Shown piece by piece: positions 1 to 6,229 of a stretch of 6,569 nucleotides of DNA. Below the pieces are notes generated by a model. It did not search any database and had not been told where the DNA came from. It saw nothing but the letters and a program-made list of their open reading frames with translations. The stretch spans positions 1 through 6,569 of the forward strand of contig JAEVZM010000177.1 in the NCBI GenBank assembly GCA_023392225.1, in the 5' to 3' direction. Position numbers and translations under genes: made by a program. The stretch is from Pseudomonadota bacterium. Its GTDB lineage: Bacteria > Pseudomonadota > Alphaproteobacteria > Rhizobiales > Kaistiaceae. Each line of letters opens with the position of its first letter. Within the stretch, counting starts at the first letter, position 1.

Positions 1-782
1 ACGATGAAGCCGACGATGATCGCCCAGAGGACGACGAGGTAGCGGAACGGGGCGACGACCGCGATGTCGCCGTGGCGCATGAAGTCGACCGCGAACAGGT
101 AGCCGCCGATCAGGAGGACCGCCGCGCCGGCGATCAAGAGGAGCGCGTCGTTGCTCGGGAACGACCACGTCTCGCCGGTCGCCACGCCGAATACCGGGCC
201 GGTGACCGCGACCGCGATCGCCGTGACCAGCGCGACCAGCAGCACCGGGATGCCGCGTGGCATCATCCTTGTGGCGAGGTCGCGGAGGGTGATGAACAGC
301 ATCGAGGCCAGCGCCACCAGGCTCCAGGCGTCGAAGCCGGCGAGGCCTGGGCGGATGACGATCACCACGCCGAGGAAGCCGACCGAGATCGCCGACCAGC
401 GCCGCCAGCCGACCTGCTCGCCGAGGAGCACGGCGGCGCAGGCGGTCACCATCAGCGGCACGACCTGGAGGATGGCGTTGATGTTGCCGATCGGCATGTT
501 GAACAGGGCGAGGATGAAGAGGATCGCCGAGGCGATCTCGGCGACGGTCCGGAGCAGCAGCCCCAGGCTCCAGATCGAGCGGATGTGCCGCATCGCGCCG
601 GCGGCATAGGCGATCGGGATCAGGAGGATCGTCGCGAACAGCCCGCGGGTGAACAGGATCTGGCCGAGCGGCATCTCCTCGCTCGCCAGTTTGATCATCG
701 TGTCGTTGATCAGGAACAGGAGGTTCGCCGCCGAGATTCCGAGGATGCCCCGGAGGTTCTCGCGGAAGGTTGCCGTCGCCAT
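1..782 (-). CDS. EamA/DMT-superfamily transporter, C-terminus cut by window edge
   Basis: This is an inner-membrane transporter of the drug/metabolite (DMT, EamA) superfamily; the substrate cannot be read from sequence. The frame is open from the ATG at 780-782 to the left edge, giving 260 codons plus two bases. About nine hydrophobic helices are visible, near residues 11-31, 42-61, 73-95, 101-121, 128-146, 151-171, 178-198, 212-233 and 240-260. The usual EamA protein has ten helices and about 300 residues, so roughly the last helix is missing. The stretch around residues 120-146 (GEQVGWRRWSAISVGFLG, then VVIVIRPG) is a hallmark of the end of the first EamA repeat. An in-frame ATG at 798-800 would add six residues (MRATET). 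I prefer 782 because a strong GC hairpin abuts the upstream ATG; neither start has a good Shine-Dalgarno sequence. An in-frame TGA lies further upstream. The gap to the M23 gene on the same strand is about 150 bases, so it may have its own promoter. Confidence 0.9.
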   Translation of the reverse strand, partial: MATATFRENLRGILGISAANLLFLINDTMIKLASEEMPLGQILFTRGLFATILLIPIAYAAGAMRHIRSIWSLGLLLRTVAEIASAILFILALFNMPIGNINAILQVVPLMVTACAAVLLGEQVGWRRWSAISVGFLGVVIVIRPGLAGFDAWSLVALASMLFITLRDLATRMMPRGIPVLLVALVTAIAVAVTGPVFGVATGETWSFPSNDALLLIAGAAVLLIGGYLFAVDFMRHGDIAVVAPFRYLVVLWAIIVGFI

Positions 783-800
783 GGTCTCAGTCGCTCGCAT

Positions 801-828
801 GCGGCCGGCGCGGAGGGCGCACGGCCGC
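801..828 (-). other. GC-rich hairpin in the leader of the transporter gene
   Basis: The arms GCGGCCG (801-807) and CGGCCGC (822-828) are a perfect 7-bp inverted repeat. Four more pairs (808-811 with 817-820) can stack on it across one bulged base, leaving a 5-nt loop. In the transporter mRNA the loop reads CCUCC and the stem abuts the alternative AUG at 800. It has no U-tract, so it is not a classical terminator. In DNA this GC-rich such hairpins also arise by chance, so a regulatory role is only a possibility. Confidence 0.35.
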
Positions 829-894
829 GAAGGTCAGTGGATCACCGGATAGGAAGAGGCGCCTGGCGCGGAAAACACCAGTTGCTGCCTATGA

Positions 895-923
895 TCTATG
901 CAGGGACCACGCCACGTTGTCGA
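895..923 (-). promoter_or_regulatory. Weak candidate sigma-70 promoter for the transporter gene
   Basis: On the minus strand TCGACA (918-923) resembles a -35 box with one mismatch to TTGACA. A 17-base spacer separates it from CATAGA (895-900), which matches only three of six positions of a -10 box. The stretch around 880-900 is more AT-rich than its surroundings. It lies between the M23 stop codon and the transporter start, pointing at the transporter, and would leave a leader of roughly 100 nt containing the hairpin at 801-828. The match is weak and unverified. Confidence 0.22.
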
Positions 924-933
924 GCGGAATTGC

Positions 934-2127
934 CTAGAGCACCGGGTTGAGACGCTCGCCGGCGCGGATGAAGATCATCGGGTCGATCGCCTTGCCGTTG
1001 ACCCGGATCTCGTAGTGGAGGTGCGGACCGGTCGAGCGGCCGGTGCTGCCGGAGTTGCCGATCACGTCGCCTTTCCCGATCGACTGGCCCTTCTTGACGC
1101 TGATCTTGGAGAGGTGGGCGAAGCGGGTGGTGATGCCGCCGCCATGGTCGATCTCGACCATGTTGCCATAGCCGCCCTCGTAGCCGGCCGAGATCACCTT
1201 GCCGGCGGCGGTCGCCCGGGCTGCCTGCCCGGTGGGCGCGCGGAAATCGATGCCGGTGTGCATCGCCGGGCGGCGCCGGAAGGGATCGGTGCGGACGCCG
1301 AAGCGGCTGGTGATGCTGCCCTTGCTCATCGGCGTCGAGAGCGGCAGCCCGGCTGCGGTCTTCTGGAGGCTCTGGAACTGCTCGACCTGGGCGAGGGCGA
1401 CCTTGACCCCGCCGCGGAAGGTGTCGGGATCGGCGTCGGCCGGGATCGGCTCGAACGGCCCGCCGATCGCATCGAGGTTGCGGGCGCTCTTGGGCAGGGG
1501 GCGGCCGATCTCCTTCAGCACCACGGCGATGCGCTTGGCCCGCTCGCCGGCTTCCTCGGAGACCTTCTCGATATAGGCCACCTGATGCTCGGCGACGTAG
1601 TCGAGCGAGGCCTGGACGATCTGCATCGTGTCGCCGGCTTCGCCGCTTGCCGGCGCGATGCTGCCGGTGGTCATCTCGTCGGTGTCGCCGTCGTCGCCAT
1701 CGGGGAGCGGGGCGAGGCCGGCCTTGCCGGCAGCCACGCCGAGGCTGGCGAGGATCTCCTTGCGCTGGTCGATCGTCGCCTGCCGGTTCGCGACCTCCTG
1801 CAGGCGCTCCTCGAACTGCTCCTGGTTGAGGAGCTGGTTGCCGGAGATCTGGTCGATGTCGGCGCGCAGTGCGGCGATCCGGTCCTCATAGGCCTGCTGC
1901 TGGCGCGCCGTGCGGGCCAGCGAGGCGGCGAGCAGGTCGTCGCGGAACACCAGGTAGCCCGTTGCCGCGATATAGGCGACGAAGCAGATCAGCCCGAAGA
2001 GGGCCGTGAGCGCCCATGCCCATGGGCGTATCCTGATCTCGCGAATCGTCTGCCGGCGGACGATGTAGATGCGGCAGGACGGTTTCTTAGGACGGGACTC
2101 GTATTGGCTCGAACGTGCCGTCGCCAT
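934..2127 (-). CDS. Membrane-anchored M23 (LytM) family peptidoglycan endopeptidase
   Basis: A 397-residue zinc metallopeptidase of the M23/LytM family, expected to cut peptide cross-links of peptidoglycan in the periplasm during growth or division. Residues 1-34 are basic and cytoplasmic. A single transmembrane anchor at about 35-61 (start WAWALTALFGLICF) gives type II topology. Residues 70-125 are rich in Q, E and R and likely form a coiled coil. An acidic, Ser/Gly-rich linker spans about 138-165, followed by a second helical stretch (about 168-210). The M23 domain fills about 265-385. The metal and catalytic residues are all present: H290 and D294 (MHTGID), H338 (RFAHLS), and H369 and H371 (GPHLHYE). 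The protein is therefore predicted active, unlike LytM-fold activators such as EnvC or NlpD. The ATG at 2125-2127 is the only usable start: an in-frame TAA lies upstream with no start codon between. It lies about 100 bases after the peroxiredoxin gene on the same strand. MepM-like versus division-specific roles cannot be separated from sequence. Confidence 0.93.
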   Translation of the reverse strand: MATARSSQYESRPKKPSCRIYIVRRQTIREIRIRPWAWALTALFGLICFVAYIAATGYLVFRDDLLAASLARTARQQQAYEDRIAALRADIDQISGNQLLNQEQFEERLQEVANRQATIDQRKEILASLGVAAGKAGLAPLPDGDDGDTDEMTTGSIAPASGEAGDTMQIVQASLDYVAEHQVAYIEKVSEEAGERAKRIAVVLKEIGRPLPKSARNLDAIGGPFEPIPADADPDTFRGGVKVALAQVEQFQSLQKTAAGLPLSTPMSKGSITSRFGVRTDPFRRRPAMHTGIDFRAPTGQAARATAAGKVISAGYEGGYGNMVEIDHGGGITTRFAHLSKISVKKGQSIGKGDVIGNSGSTGRSTGPHLHYEIRVNGKAIDPMIFIRAGERLNPVL

Positions 2128-2130
2128 GCC

Positions 2131-2164
2131 ACTCCACCAGACTGGGTACGCTGTCCGGTGGAGT
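2131..2164 (-). promoter_or_regulatory. mRNA hairpin sequestering the ribosome-binding site of the M23 gene
   Basis: Read on the minus strand, ACTCCACCGGAC (2164 down to 2153) is followed by a 10-base loop and then GTCTGGTGGAGT (2142 down to 2131). The arms form twelve consecutive pairs, one of them G-U. The 3' arm contains the entire Shine-Dalgarno-like GGTGGAG, and only three bases (GGC) separate the stem from the ATG at 2127. The 5' arm therefore acts as an anti-Shine-Dalgarno sequence. The one non-Watson-Crick position is a G-U wobble in the RNA of the M23 gene but an A-C mismatch on the opposite strand, which favours an RNA role in this orientation. It also lies 64 bases past the peroxiredoxin stop codon, but with no U-tract it makes a poor terminator. 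The pairing is read directly from sequence; the regulatory role is inferred. Confidence 0.6.
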
Positions 2165-2182
2165 TAAGAATCACAGGGTTAA
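2164..2182. promoter_or_regulatory. Paired TTAA sites upstream of the M23 gene (possible promoter or CtrA-like half-sites)
   Basis: TTAA occurs at 2164-2167 and 2179-2182, separated by 11 bases, within a locally AT-richer patch (about 2161-2220) of a very GC-rich window. The second copy sits in GTTAAC and reads TTAACC on the minus strand, which resembles half of the alphaproteobacterial CtrA motif. The classical full CtrA site is TTAA-N7-TTAA, so the spacing here does not fit. The patch probably contains promoter elements for the M23 gene, but I could not pick out a convincing -35/-10 pair. Confidence 0.2.
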
Positions 2183-2227
2183 CAAATCCTTGGCGGCACC
2201 GATGGATTTGACCGTAATTCACATGCC

Positions 2228-2698
2228 TCAGGTCGTGACCTCGGCCTCGGCGAGCACGGCGGCGACATGACCCTTGACCTTCACGTTCCGCCAGATGCGG
2301 CGGATGGTCCCGTCGGCGCCGATCAGGAAGGTCGAGCGGATGACGCCCATCGACTTCCGGCCGTAGAGCGTCTTCTCGCCCCAGGCGCCGTAGTGCTCGA
2401 TGACCTTGCGCTCGGGGTCGGAGGCGAGGATCACGCCGAGATCGTGCTTGGCCTTGAACTTCTCGTGGGAGGCCTCGCTGTCGGGCGAGACGCCGATCAC
2501 CACGGTCTCGGCCGTCGCGAAGGCGGGGAGGGCGGCGCTGAAGTCGATCGCCTCGGTGGTGCAGCCCGGGGTATCGTCCTTGGGATAGAAATAGAGGACG
2601 ACCTTCCGGCCGTGGAAATGGGAGAGGTTCAGCGTCCCGCCATTGTCGGTGGGGAGCTCGAAGTCGGGGGCCTTGTCGCCTTCCTTGAGAGTGCTCAT
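2228..2698 (-). CDS. bcp: Peroxiredoxin, BCP/PrxQ subfamily, single-cysteine form
   Basis: A 156-residue thiol peroxidase of the bacterioferritin comigratory protein (PrxQ) class, a cytoplasmic enzyme that reduces hydrogen peroxide and organic hydroperoxides. It has the usual length and fold order: the early GDKAPDFELP strand, the VVLYFYPKDDTPGCT active-site segment, the VIGVSPDS strand and the late RSTFLIGADG segment. The peroxidatic cysteine is C46 within the P39-x3-T43-x2-C46 signature, and R121 is the likely conserved active-site arginine. The E. coli-type resolving cysteine five residues later is replaced by isoleucine (I51). No other cysteine exists in the protein, so no intramolecular disulfide can form and an external thiol must regenerate the enzyme. 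The ATG at 2698 is supported by a strong Shine-Dalgarno sequence five bases upstream. It is divergent from the AsmA-like gene and is followed on the same strand by the M23 gene. Confidence 0.95.
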   Translation of the reverse strand: MSTLKEGDKAPDFELPTDNGGTLNLSHFHGRKVVLYFYPKDDTPGCTTEAIDFSAALPAFATAETVVIGVSPDSEASHEKFKAKHDLGVILASDPERKVIEHYGAWGEKTLYGRKSMGVIRSTFLIGADGTIRRIWRNVKVKGHVAAVLAEAEVTT

Positions 2699-2703
2699 CG
2701 TCG

Positions 2704-2712
2704 CCTTCCTTT
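2704..2712 (-). promoter_or_regulatory. Ribosome-binding site of the peroxiredoxin gene
   Basis: On the minus strand AAAGGAAGG lies five bases before the ATG at 2698. It is the clearest Shine-Dalgarno sequence in the window and fixes the peroxiredoxin start. The remaining divergent intergenic DNA (2699-2883, 185 bases) must hold promoters for both flanking genes, but I see no convincing -35/-10 pair in either direction. Confidence 0.7.
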
Positions 2713-2871
2713 CGTCGCGATTGCTCCGTTCATGGCGCGCGGGCGTGGCCGGCGCAAGCGTCGCGTCGCACCGGGCGGCACGTCGTCGCTCCGGATGGTG
2801 ACGCCGCCCAATCTTGCCAGCGTAGCCGTAGGAAGCAGCATGCGGTCACCCCCGCTTCTCCCGACCTGCCT

Positions 2872-2886
2872 CGGAGCAGCATCTTG
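2872..2886 (+). promoter_or_regulatory. Ribosome-binding site and TTG start of the AsmA-like gene
   Basis: CGGAG at 2872-2876 sits seven bases before the TTG at 2884-2886, a good Shine-Dalgarno spacing. The open frame runs further upstream, to at least about 2791, but I found no in-frame ATG, GTG or TTG there. The next possible starts downstream (GTG codons near 2990) would destroy the N-terminal membrane anchor. TTG is therefore the best start. It overlaps the stop of a short upstream frame as TTGA (2884-2887). Confidence 0.6.
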
Positions 2887-5800
2887 ACGCCACCCGGTGT
2901 CGCGCCGCGTCGCGCCGGTTCTGCCGCTCCGGGCGGGCGCCGCCGTGGTCCCCGCCTCGTCCTCATCGCGCTCGCCGCGCTCGCCGGCGTGGTCGTGCTG
3001 ATTGCTGCCGTCACCATCGCCATCGTCTTCTCGGGCGCCACGGAGGTGGGGCTGGTGCGCGAGCGTGTGGAGGCGGCACTGTCGGAGCGCCTCGGGCCCG
3101 ACCTCGCCGTGAGCGTCGGGCGGGCGGTGATGCGCCTCGACTCGAGCCTCGGCCTCGCCGTCGACCTCGAGGAGATCGCGGTGCGCGATGCCGACGGCAC
3201 GGTGGTGCTGTCGCTGCCGGAGACGCGCCTCGCCCTCGATGCCTTCTCCCTCCTCGGCCTGTCGGTGGTGGTCACCCATGCCGAGGTCGAGGGACCCGGG
3301 ATCGTCCTCGTCCAGGACGACGCCGGCCGCATCCGGCTCGCCGGGATGCGCGGCGCATCGCTCGACGCGCCGGCGGCGGCCGAGCCGCTGCCGAGCCTGC
3401 CGCAGCTCGCCGACGCCGTCGCCCGTGCCGACCAGGCGGTCGGCAGCTTCCTCGCGGCGACCGGCCTCGGCCATGTCGAGGTTGTCGTCCGGCACGGCGA
3501 CGTCACCATCCGCGACACGGTCTCGGGCAATGTCCGGCGGTTCCGCAATGTCGGCTTGACCGGGCATGCCGACGCCGATGTCGGCGAGGTCGTGGCCAAG
3601 CTGACCGCGACCGGCTGGTCCGGCGAGTGGTCGGCGAGCGTCGCGCGGCGCATCGAGGCCGAGACCGGCGACCATGTGCTGTCCGCCGGTTTCTCGCAGA
3701 TGACCGTCGCGGATCTCGCGCCGAGCCTTGCTGCCTCCTCCGCCGCCGAGATCCCGCTTTACGCCGACCTCAATGTCGTCGTCGACGATCGCGGCATGCG
3801 CGACGCCACGCTCCGTCTCGACGTCGGTGCCGGCGTGCTCGATTTCGGCACCCCGGACGAGGCGGTCCTTCTCGACGAGGCGACCATCCGCGCCCGCTGG
3901 GATGGCGCGGCCGGCGAGATCGTGGTCGAGCCGTCGTCGCTCCATTTCGGGCCGACCAGCGGCTCCTTCACCGGCGTCATCCGCGACGAGGGCAGCGGCC
4001 GGATGATGTTCGCCTTCGAGTCCGGTGACGCGACGCTCGCCGCCCGGGACAGCGGCGAGCCGCCGCTGCCCGTCCAGCAGCTCGAGATATCGGGCAGCGC
4101 CGATCTCGCGACGCGCATGCTCGACGTCAACCGCGTGGTGGTCCAGACCGCGGACGGCACCTTCGCCGGTGCGATCCGCCTCGGCTTCACCGGCGAGACG
4201 CCGTCGCTCTCGGCGGCGGCCGAGCTGTCGCCGATGGACATCGCCACCTGGAAGCGGATGTGGCCGCCCTTCGTCGCGCCCGGTGCGCGCCGCTGGGCGC
4301 TCGACAACATCTCCGGCGGCCGCATCGCCGCCGCGCGGTTCGACGCCGCGGTGCCGGCCGGGGTCCTGTTCCGGCCGGAGCCGCCCACCGTCGCGCCGGA
4401 CGCCCTGCGCCTCGACCTGCGTCTCGAGGACGTGACGGTCGCCACCTTCGGCGGCCTACCTCCGGTCACCCATGGCGTCGCCCATGCCACGCTCGCCGGG
4501 CCGACCTTCGGCGTCGACATCGAATCCGGCGACCTGGTCACCCCGTCGGGGGCCGTGGTCAAGGTCACCGATGGCGCCTTTGCCATCGACGATGTCTTCG
4601 CCCCGGTTCCCGAGGGTGTGGTCGAGGTCCAGGCCACCGGCACGGCAAGCGCGCTGGGTGGCCTCGCCGATGCCGAGCCGTTCCGGGCGCTCGCCCGGCG
4701 CGACCTCGCGCCGGCCGATCTCTCCGGCAAGGGCGAAGCGACGGTCTCGGTGCGGGTGCCACTGGTGCTCGCCCTGGAGGGGGACGCGGTGTGGAAGGTC
4801 ACGGTGCGCGGCGAGGGACTTGGCAGCGCCAAGCCGATCGACGGGCGGCGCTTCCGCAACGGCGACCTCACCATCGAGGTCGCGCCCGCGGGCGTCTCGG
4901 TCAACGGCACCGCCGAGATCGACGGCGTCATGGCGGCGGTGAGCCTCGCCCAGCCGCTCGCAAGCGACGGCAGCGATGCGCCGGGCGCCCAGCAGACCGC
5001 ATCGCTGGTGCTCGACCGGGAGGCGCGGCTTCGCCTCGGCCTCGACATCGAGGACATCGTCTCGGGCACGATCGGTGCCGAGGTGCGGAGCCTCGCCGAT
5101 GGCGCAGGCCAGCACTACGACCTCGACCTCCGCCAGGCGCGGCTGACGATCCCGGGGCTCGGCTGGACCAAGGAGCCCGGCACGCCGGCGACGATGCGCT
5201 TCGATCTCCGCGCGATCGAGGGCGGCTCGCGGGTCGAGAACATCGCGTTCGCCGGCGACGGCTTCGGCTTCGTCGGCTCGGCCGAGATCGGCGATGCCGA
5301 CGGCCTCGTCTCGGCGCGGCTCGAGCACTTCCACCTCCAGCCGGGCGACGACCTCTCGCTGGCCATCGCGCGCGACGGCAAGGGCTATTCCGTCCGGGCC
5401 GAGGGCGCGTCCTTCGACGTGCGGGGCATCATCGCGGACCTCAAGGAGGATGACGGCGGCGACGCCGGAGGCGACAGTATCGACCTGTCGGTGACGGCGA
5501 AGGTCGGCAAGCTCCGCGGCTTCGGCAATCGCGCCATCAGCGATGCGGATATCTCGTTCGCGACCAGGGACGACGTGCCGCGGAAGCTCACCGTCAATGG
5601 CACGCTTGCCGGGGGGGGCCTGTCGCTCGCCTATGTCGACGAGCTCTCGCACGCCTCGCTCAAGGCGACGGCAGGCAATGCCGGCGCCGTCTTCCAGTAT
5701 CTCGACATCTACGAGCGGATCGGCAACGGCCGGCTGACGATCAGCGGCGAGCGACCCTCGCCGACCGGCCCGCTCGCCGGGACGATCGCGATCACCGATT

Positions 5801-6228
5801 TCGCCATTCTCGACGAGCCGGCGATGCGCGAGGTCATCTCGCGGTCGAAGCCCGGGGAGACCGAGAAGATCGACACCAAGAAGATGCACGCCGAGGAGCT
5901 GAGCGGGGTGTTCCGCTACACCGGCGAGCAGATCTTCATCGACGACGCGTTCCTCCGCGGCACGGCCATGGGCGCGACCTTCAAGGGCGTGTTCGACCTC
6001 GTCGCCTCGACCATGTCGATCAACGGAACCTACATCCCACTGTTCGGCATCAACAATGCCTTCAGCCGGCTGCCGGTGGTCGGCAAGGTGCTCGGCGGCA
6101 AGGCCGGCGAGGGGTTGATCGGCGTCACCTTCAAGGTCGAGGGGCCGATCGAGGCCCCCCGCGTGTTCGTCAACCCGCTCTCGGCGGTGGCGCCGGGGAT
6201 ATTCCGGCAGATCTTCGAGTTCCGGTGA
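2884..6228 (+). CDS. AsmA/YhdP-like large envelope protein with DUF3971-type segment
   Basis: A 1114-residue protein of the AsmA-like superfamily. Its relatives YhdP and TamB are long beta-rich proteins anchored in the inner membrane that span the periplasm and are implicated in moving phospholipids to the outer membrane. Residues 1-24 are basic. A single transmembrane helix follows at 25-49 (start LVLIALAALAGVVVL), and residues 50-160 resemble the AsmA N-terminal region. The segment at about 455-495 (WKRMWPPFVAPGARRWALDN, then ISGG) is typical of DUF3971 proteins. Residues from about 940 to the end, including FDLVASTMSINGTYIPLFG and the final PGIFRQIFEF, match the AsmA-like C-terminal region. 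Between these, short alternating hydrophobic strands are consistent with a repeated beta-groove. I found no cysteine in the whole protein, fitting a periplasmic location. It is slightly shorter than E. coli YhdP (about 1266 residues). It starts at TTG, diverges from the peroxiredoxin gene and converges on tyrS. Family assignment is strong; lipid transport is inferred from the family. Confidence 0.9.
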   Translation: MTPPGVAPRRAGSAAPGGRRRGPRLVLIALAALAGVVVLIAAVTIAIVFSGATEVGLVRERVEAALSERLGPDLAVSVGRAVMRLDSSLGLAVDLEEIAVRDADGTVVLSLPETRLALDAFSLLGLSVVVTHAEVEGPGIVLVQDDAGRIRLAGMRGASLDAPAAAEPLPSLPQLADAVARADQAVGSFLAATGLGHVEVVVRHGDVTIRDTVSGNVRRFRNVGLTGHADADVGEVVAKLTATGWSGEWSASVARRIEAETGDHVLSAGFSQMTVADLAPSLAASSAAEIPLYADLNVVVDDRGMRDATLRLDVGAGVLDFGTPDEAVLLDEATIRARWDGAAGEIVVEPSSLHFGPTSGSFTGVIRDEGSGRMMFAFESGDATLAARDSGEPPLPVQQLEISGSADLATRMLDVNRVVVQTADGTFAGAIRLGFTGETPSLSAAAELSPMDIATWKRMWPPFVAPGARRWALDNISGGRIAAARFDAAVPAGVLFRPEPPTVAPDALRLDLRLEDVTVATFGGLPPVTHGVAHATLAGPTFGVDIESGDLVTPSGAVVKVTDGAFAIDDVFAPVPEGVVEVQATGTASALGGLADAEPFRALARRDLAPADLSGKGEATVSVRVPLVLALEGDAVWKVTVRGEGLGSAKPIDGRRFRNGDLTIEVAPAGVSVNGTAEIDGVMAAVSLAQPLASDGSDAPGAQQTASLVLDREARLRLGLDIEDIVSGTIGAEVRSLADGAGQHYDLDLRQARLTIPGLGWTKEPGTPATMRFDLRAIEGGSRVENIAFAGDGFGFVGSAEIGDADGLVSARLEHFHLQPGDDLSLAIARDGKGYSVRAEGASFDVRGIIADLKEDDGGDAGGDSIDLSVTAKVGKLRGFGNRAISDADISFATRDDVPRKLTVNGTLAGGGLSLAYVDELSHASLKATAGNAGAVFQYLDIYERIGNGRLTISGERPSPTGPLAGTIAITDFAILDEPAMREVISRSKPGETEKIDTKKMHAEELSGVFRYTGEQIFIDDAFLRGTAMGATFKGVFDLVASTMSINGTYIPLFGINNAFSRLPVVGKVLGGKAGEGLIGVTFKVEGPIEAPRVFVNPLSAVAPGIFRQIFEFR
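5611..5618 (+). repeat. G8 homopolymer tract inside the AsmA-like gene
   Basis: Eight consecutive G residues encode part of Ala-Gly-Gly-Gly-Leu near residue 911. Glycine codons elsewhere in this gene are mostly GGC, so GGG GGG GGC creates an avoidable run. A one-base slip would truncate the protein before its AsmA-type C-terminus. It is the longest single-base run I noticed in the window. The frame is intact as given. Confidence 0.9.
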
Positions 6229-6229
6229 G

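Noticed and set aside
885..903. Imperfect palindrome CTGCCTATGATCTATGCAG upstream of the transporter
   Set aside because: Only the four outer pairs and a few inner ones match; too weak to call an operator.
72..950. 292-codon plus-strand open frame over the transporter gene
   Set aside because: Its translation is a charged, low-complexity string of D, E, R, H and Q, while the opposite strand gives a clean multi-helix EamA protein.
2131..2164. Intrinsic terminator of the peroxiredoxin gene
   Set aside because: The hairpin lies in the right orientation but is followed by GGC and the next start codon, with no U-tract; ribosome-binding-site sequestration explains its position better.
898..2211. 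437-codon plus-strand open frame over the M23 gene
   Set aside because: It is antisense to a gene with a full set of M23 zinc ligands, a membrane anchor and a coiled coil. Its product is low-complexity and rich in A, G, D and R, as expected from a GC-rich shadow frame.
2834..2882. Direct repeat AGCAGCAT at 2834-2841 and 2875-2882 before the AsmA-like gene
   Set aside because: Only two 8-base copies 41 bases apart; expected by chance in biased sequence and not tied to any recognisable site.
2695..3945. 416-codon minus-strand frame ending with an ATGA overlap on the peroxiredoxin start
   Set aside because: The overlap looks like translational coupling, but the frame is antisense to the AsmA-like gene and has no recognisable domain, so coincidence is likelier.
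4456..5889. 477-codon minus-strand frame inside the AsmA-like gene
   Set aside because: Low-complexity product rich in R, D, A and G, antisense to a continuous, domain-bearing 1114-codon gene.
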